A DNA stretch of 64,000 nt from Bog-1198 sp963727045 (GTDB taxonomy: Bacteria > Pseudomonadota > Gammaproteobacteria > Steroidobacterales > Steroidobacteraceae): NCBI GenBank assembly GCA_963727045.1, contig CAVSES010000001.1, positions 1,116,001-1,180,000 of the forward strand, in the 5' to 3' direction. Within the stretch, counting starts at the first letter, position 1. The number at the start of each line of letters is the position of its first letter. Of the stretch, positions 62,765-64,000 are shown in pieces. The position numbers were made by a program, and so were the translations under genes. Under the pieces are notes generated by a model that saw nothing but the letters and a program-made list of their open reading frames with translations, was not told the DNA's origin and did no database searches.

Positions 62765-63745
62765 ATGCGATCGACGTTGCGAGGGCTCGTGGGGCCGATG
62801 CTGCTGACCGCTTCGCTCGCTGCATCCGCCGCCGCACCGGCACAGGTGGCACAGGCGGCACACGCGCCCGGCGATAAGCAAGCGGTGTTGTGGGAGCATC
62901 TACGATCCGTGGTCAATGGCGTCGAGCTCGAGCTCGATGGCGTGGCTGGCGTAGCCATCCTCGATTTGACATCGGGGCAGCGGCTGTTGGTGCGTCCCGA
63001 CGAAGTTTTTGCGCAGGCGAGTTCCATCAAGATTGCCGTGCTCGCGGAGCTGTATCACCAGGCAGAACAGTCCGCAGCCGGCACGGCGGGCAAGGCGAAG
63101 CTTACGGACCGATACGTCGTGCGGGCATCGGACCTCGTGCCCGACAGCAGCGTCCTGGGCGGCCTGACGCCGGGCGTCACCGAACTCACCAACCGCGACC
63201 TCGCGACGATCATGGTGGCGGTCAGCGACAACTCCGCCGCCAACGTGTTGATCGATCGCGTAGGCATGGACAACGTCGTCGGCCTGATGCAGCGTCTCGG
63301 CCTGCCGCACACCCAGCTCCGGCGTAAAATGATGGACCTCCAGGCGGCGGCCGAGGGCCGCGAAAATGTGTCCACGCCGCGCGAAATGATGCAGTTTCTC
63401 GACCAGCTCTACCGCGGCAAGGTGATTGGACAGCCGCTGCTCGAAGACTTCTTCACGGTGCTCGCGACGCCGAAGGAAAGCTGGTTGCCGCGCGGTCTGC
63501 CCGAAGGCTTGAAGATCGCGAACAAACCTGGATCTCTCGAAGGCGTCCGCAACGACTCCGGCATCGTGTTTCTAAAGAATCGCCCCTACGTCATCTGCGT
63601 GATGACCAGCTATCTTGCCGACGAACACGCCGGCGAGGATGCCATCACGCAGATTTCCGCCTCGGCGTTCAGTCTTTTCGACCGGCTCGCGCGCGCATCG
63701 GACCTCGGCCGCGTGATTTCACCCAGCAACGGCAGCCAGCGGTAG
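62765..63745 (+). CDS. Class A beta-lactamase-related serine hydrolase, exported
   Basis: About 326 residues from the ATG at 62765 (a start at 62726 is also open). The signal peptide ends near LAASAAA. Motifs of the penicilloyl-serine fold: FAQASSIKIAVLAELYHQA (SxxK), VAVSDNSAANVLIDRVG (SDN) and IANKPGSLEGVRNDSG (KPG in the KTG position). An E..L.PG-like NVSTPREMMQFLDQL helix is present. It resembles class A beta-lactamases, but the KPG triad and the lack of the usual E166 context suggest a related peptidase or esterase. Whether it hydrolyses beta-lactams cannot be judged. Confidence 0.82.
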   Translation: MRSTLRGLVGPMLLTASLAASAAAPAQVAQAAHAPGDKQAVLWEHLRSVVNGVELELDGVAGVAILDLTSGQRLLVRPDEVFAQASSIKIAVLAELYHQAEQSAAGTAGKAKLTDRYVVRASDLVPDSSVLGGLTPGVTELTNRDLATIMVAVSDNSAANVLIDRVGMDNVVGLMQRLGLPHTQLRRKMMDLQAAAEGRENVSTPREMMQFLDQLYRGKVIGQPLLEDFFTVLATPKESWLPRGLPEGLKIANKPGSLEGVRNDSGIVFLKNRPYVICVMTSYLADEHAGEDAITQISASAFSLFDRLARASDLGRVISPSNGSQR

Positions 63746-63818
63746 CGCTTCCCGCGCATCGCGGCCACGACCTCATCATAGCTTCCGATATGTCGTCCAG
63801 GGCCGCGGTCCGAGTGCC

Positions 63819-64000
63819 ATGAGGAAGCCCATTGCAATCGTCGCGGCGCTCGGAACAACCCAGACTCTGGCATGGGCCTCCTCGTATTACTTGCCGGCCG
63901 TGCTGGCGGCGCCGATGGCTCGCGACTTGGGTCTTTCGACACCGTGGGTTTATGCGGCGCTGTCGCTCGGACTCGCCGTCTCGGCGGTGCTTGGACCCTC
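63819..64000 (+). CDS. MFS transporter, N-terminal part, runs off the window
   Basis: From the ATG at 63819 the frame stays open to the end of the window: RKPIAIVAALGTTQTLAWAS, then YYLPAVLAAPMARDLGLSTP and WVYAALSLGLAVSAVLGP. This is a typical first and second membrane segment of a major facilitator transporter with an SSYYLPAVL start. The opposite-strand frame over it is a shadow. Confidence 0.75.
   Translation, partial: MRKPIAIVAALGTTQTLAWASSYYLPAVLAAPMARDLGLSTPWVYAALSLGLAVSAVLGP

Overview
The window looks like a chromosomal segment of a GC-rich Gram-negative bacterium, most likely a gammaproteobacterium of the soil Nevskiales/Steroidobacterales/Xanthomonadales kind. This is an inference from a TonB-dependent receptor, a porin fragment, lipoproteins with lipoboxes, a peroxiredoxin-glutaredoxin fusion, a DUF1343 protein, and operons rich in serine hydrolases and peptidases. 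No ribosomal gene is present to settle it.

Left part (1-33.7 kb) is accessory DNA. It starts with a decayed Tn5053/Tn402-type tniA-tniB-tniQ module in which only tniB is intact. Next comes a 10.7 kb minus-strand gene for a giant TcA-type toxin-complex subunit, followed 2 bases later by a minimal nucleotidyltransferase. The TcA chain is interrupted by seven copies of a ~75-residue beta-rich repeat resembling modules of phage structural proteins. A broken IS256-family transposase follows. It is split by a 320 bp mini-element with perfect 11 bp terminal inverted repeats and a 5 bp target duplication.

The 18.5-33.75 kb region is organised around tRNA-Phe. An intact tRNA-Phe (33676-33751, minus strand) marks its right edge. 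A 53 bp copy of the tRNA 3' part lies at 19533 and a 15 bp copy of its extreme 3' end at 25432, the pattern of islands stacked at one attachment site. Beside the intact tRNA and beside the 53 bp copy lies the same ~1.1 kb direct repeat carrying a zeta-like P-loop kinase and an overlapping 54-residue partner gene. The two kinase copies are broken by different mutations. Between these borders are an NHL-repeat secreted protein with a divergent LuxR regulator, two damaged IS6-family elements, a lipoprotein metallophosphatase, several small secreted proteins (one with three 72 bp repeats), a beta-helix protein and a truncated TIR-domain gene. No recombinase gene is visible.

Right part (33.75-64 kb) reads as ordinary chromosome: DinB proteins, a methyltransferase, a YtcJ-type amidohydrolase, a DUF1343/NamZ-type protein overlapping a DOMON-like gene, a PspC protein, an Old Yellow Enzyme, a DUF899 protein and a MAPEG protein. 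It also holds a six-gene minus-strand operon (TonB receptor, sortilin-like beta-propeller protein, M20 peptidase, two beta-lactamase-fold hydrolases, DUF4349 lipoprotein) next to a prolyl aminopeptidase. Together these suggest import and hydrolysis of peptides or amides. The end holds a peroxiredoxin-glutaredoxin hybrid, an overlapping Gfo/Idh oxidoreductase-MFS-DUF456 operon, a PEGA lipoprotein, a class A beta-lactamase-like hydrolase and the start of an MFS transporter. Porin and DUF2214 fragments show some decay here too.

Protein identifications come from recognising motifs by eye, not from a database search.
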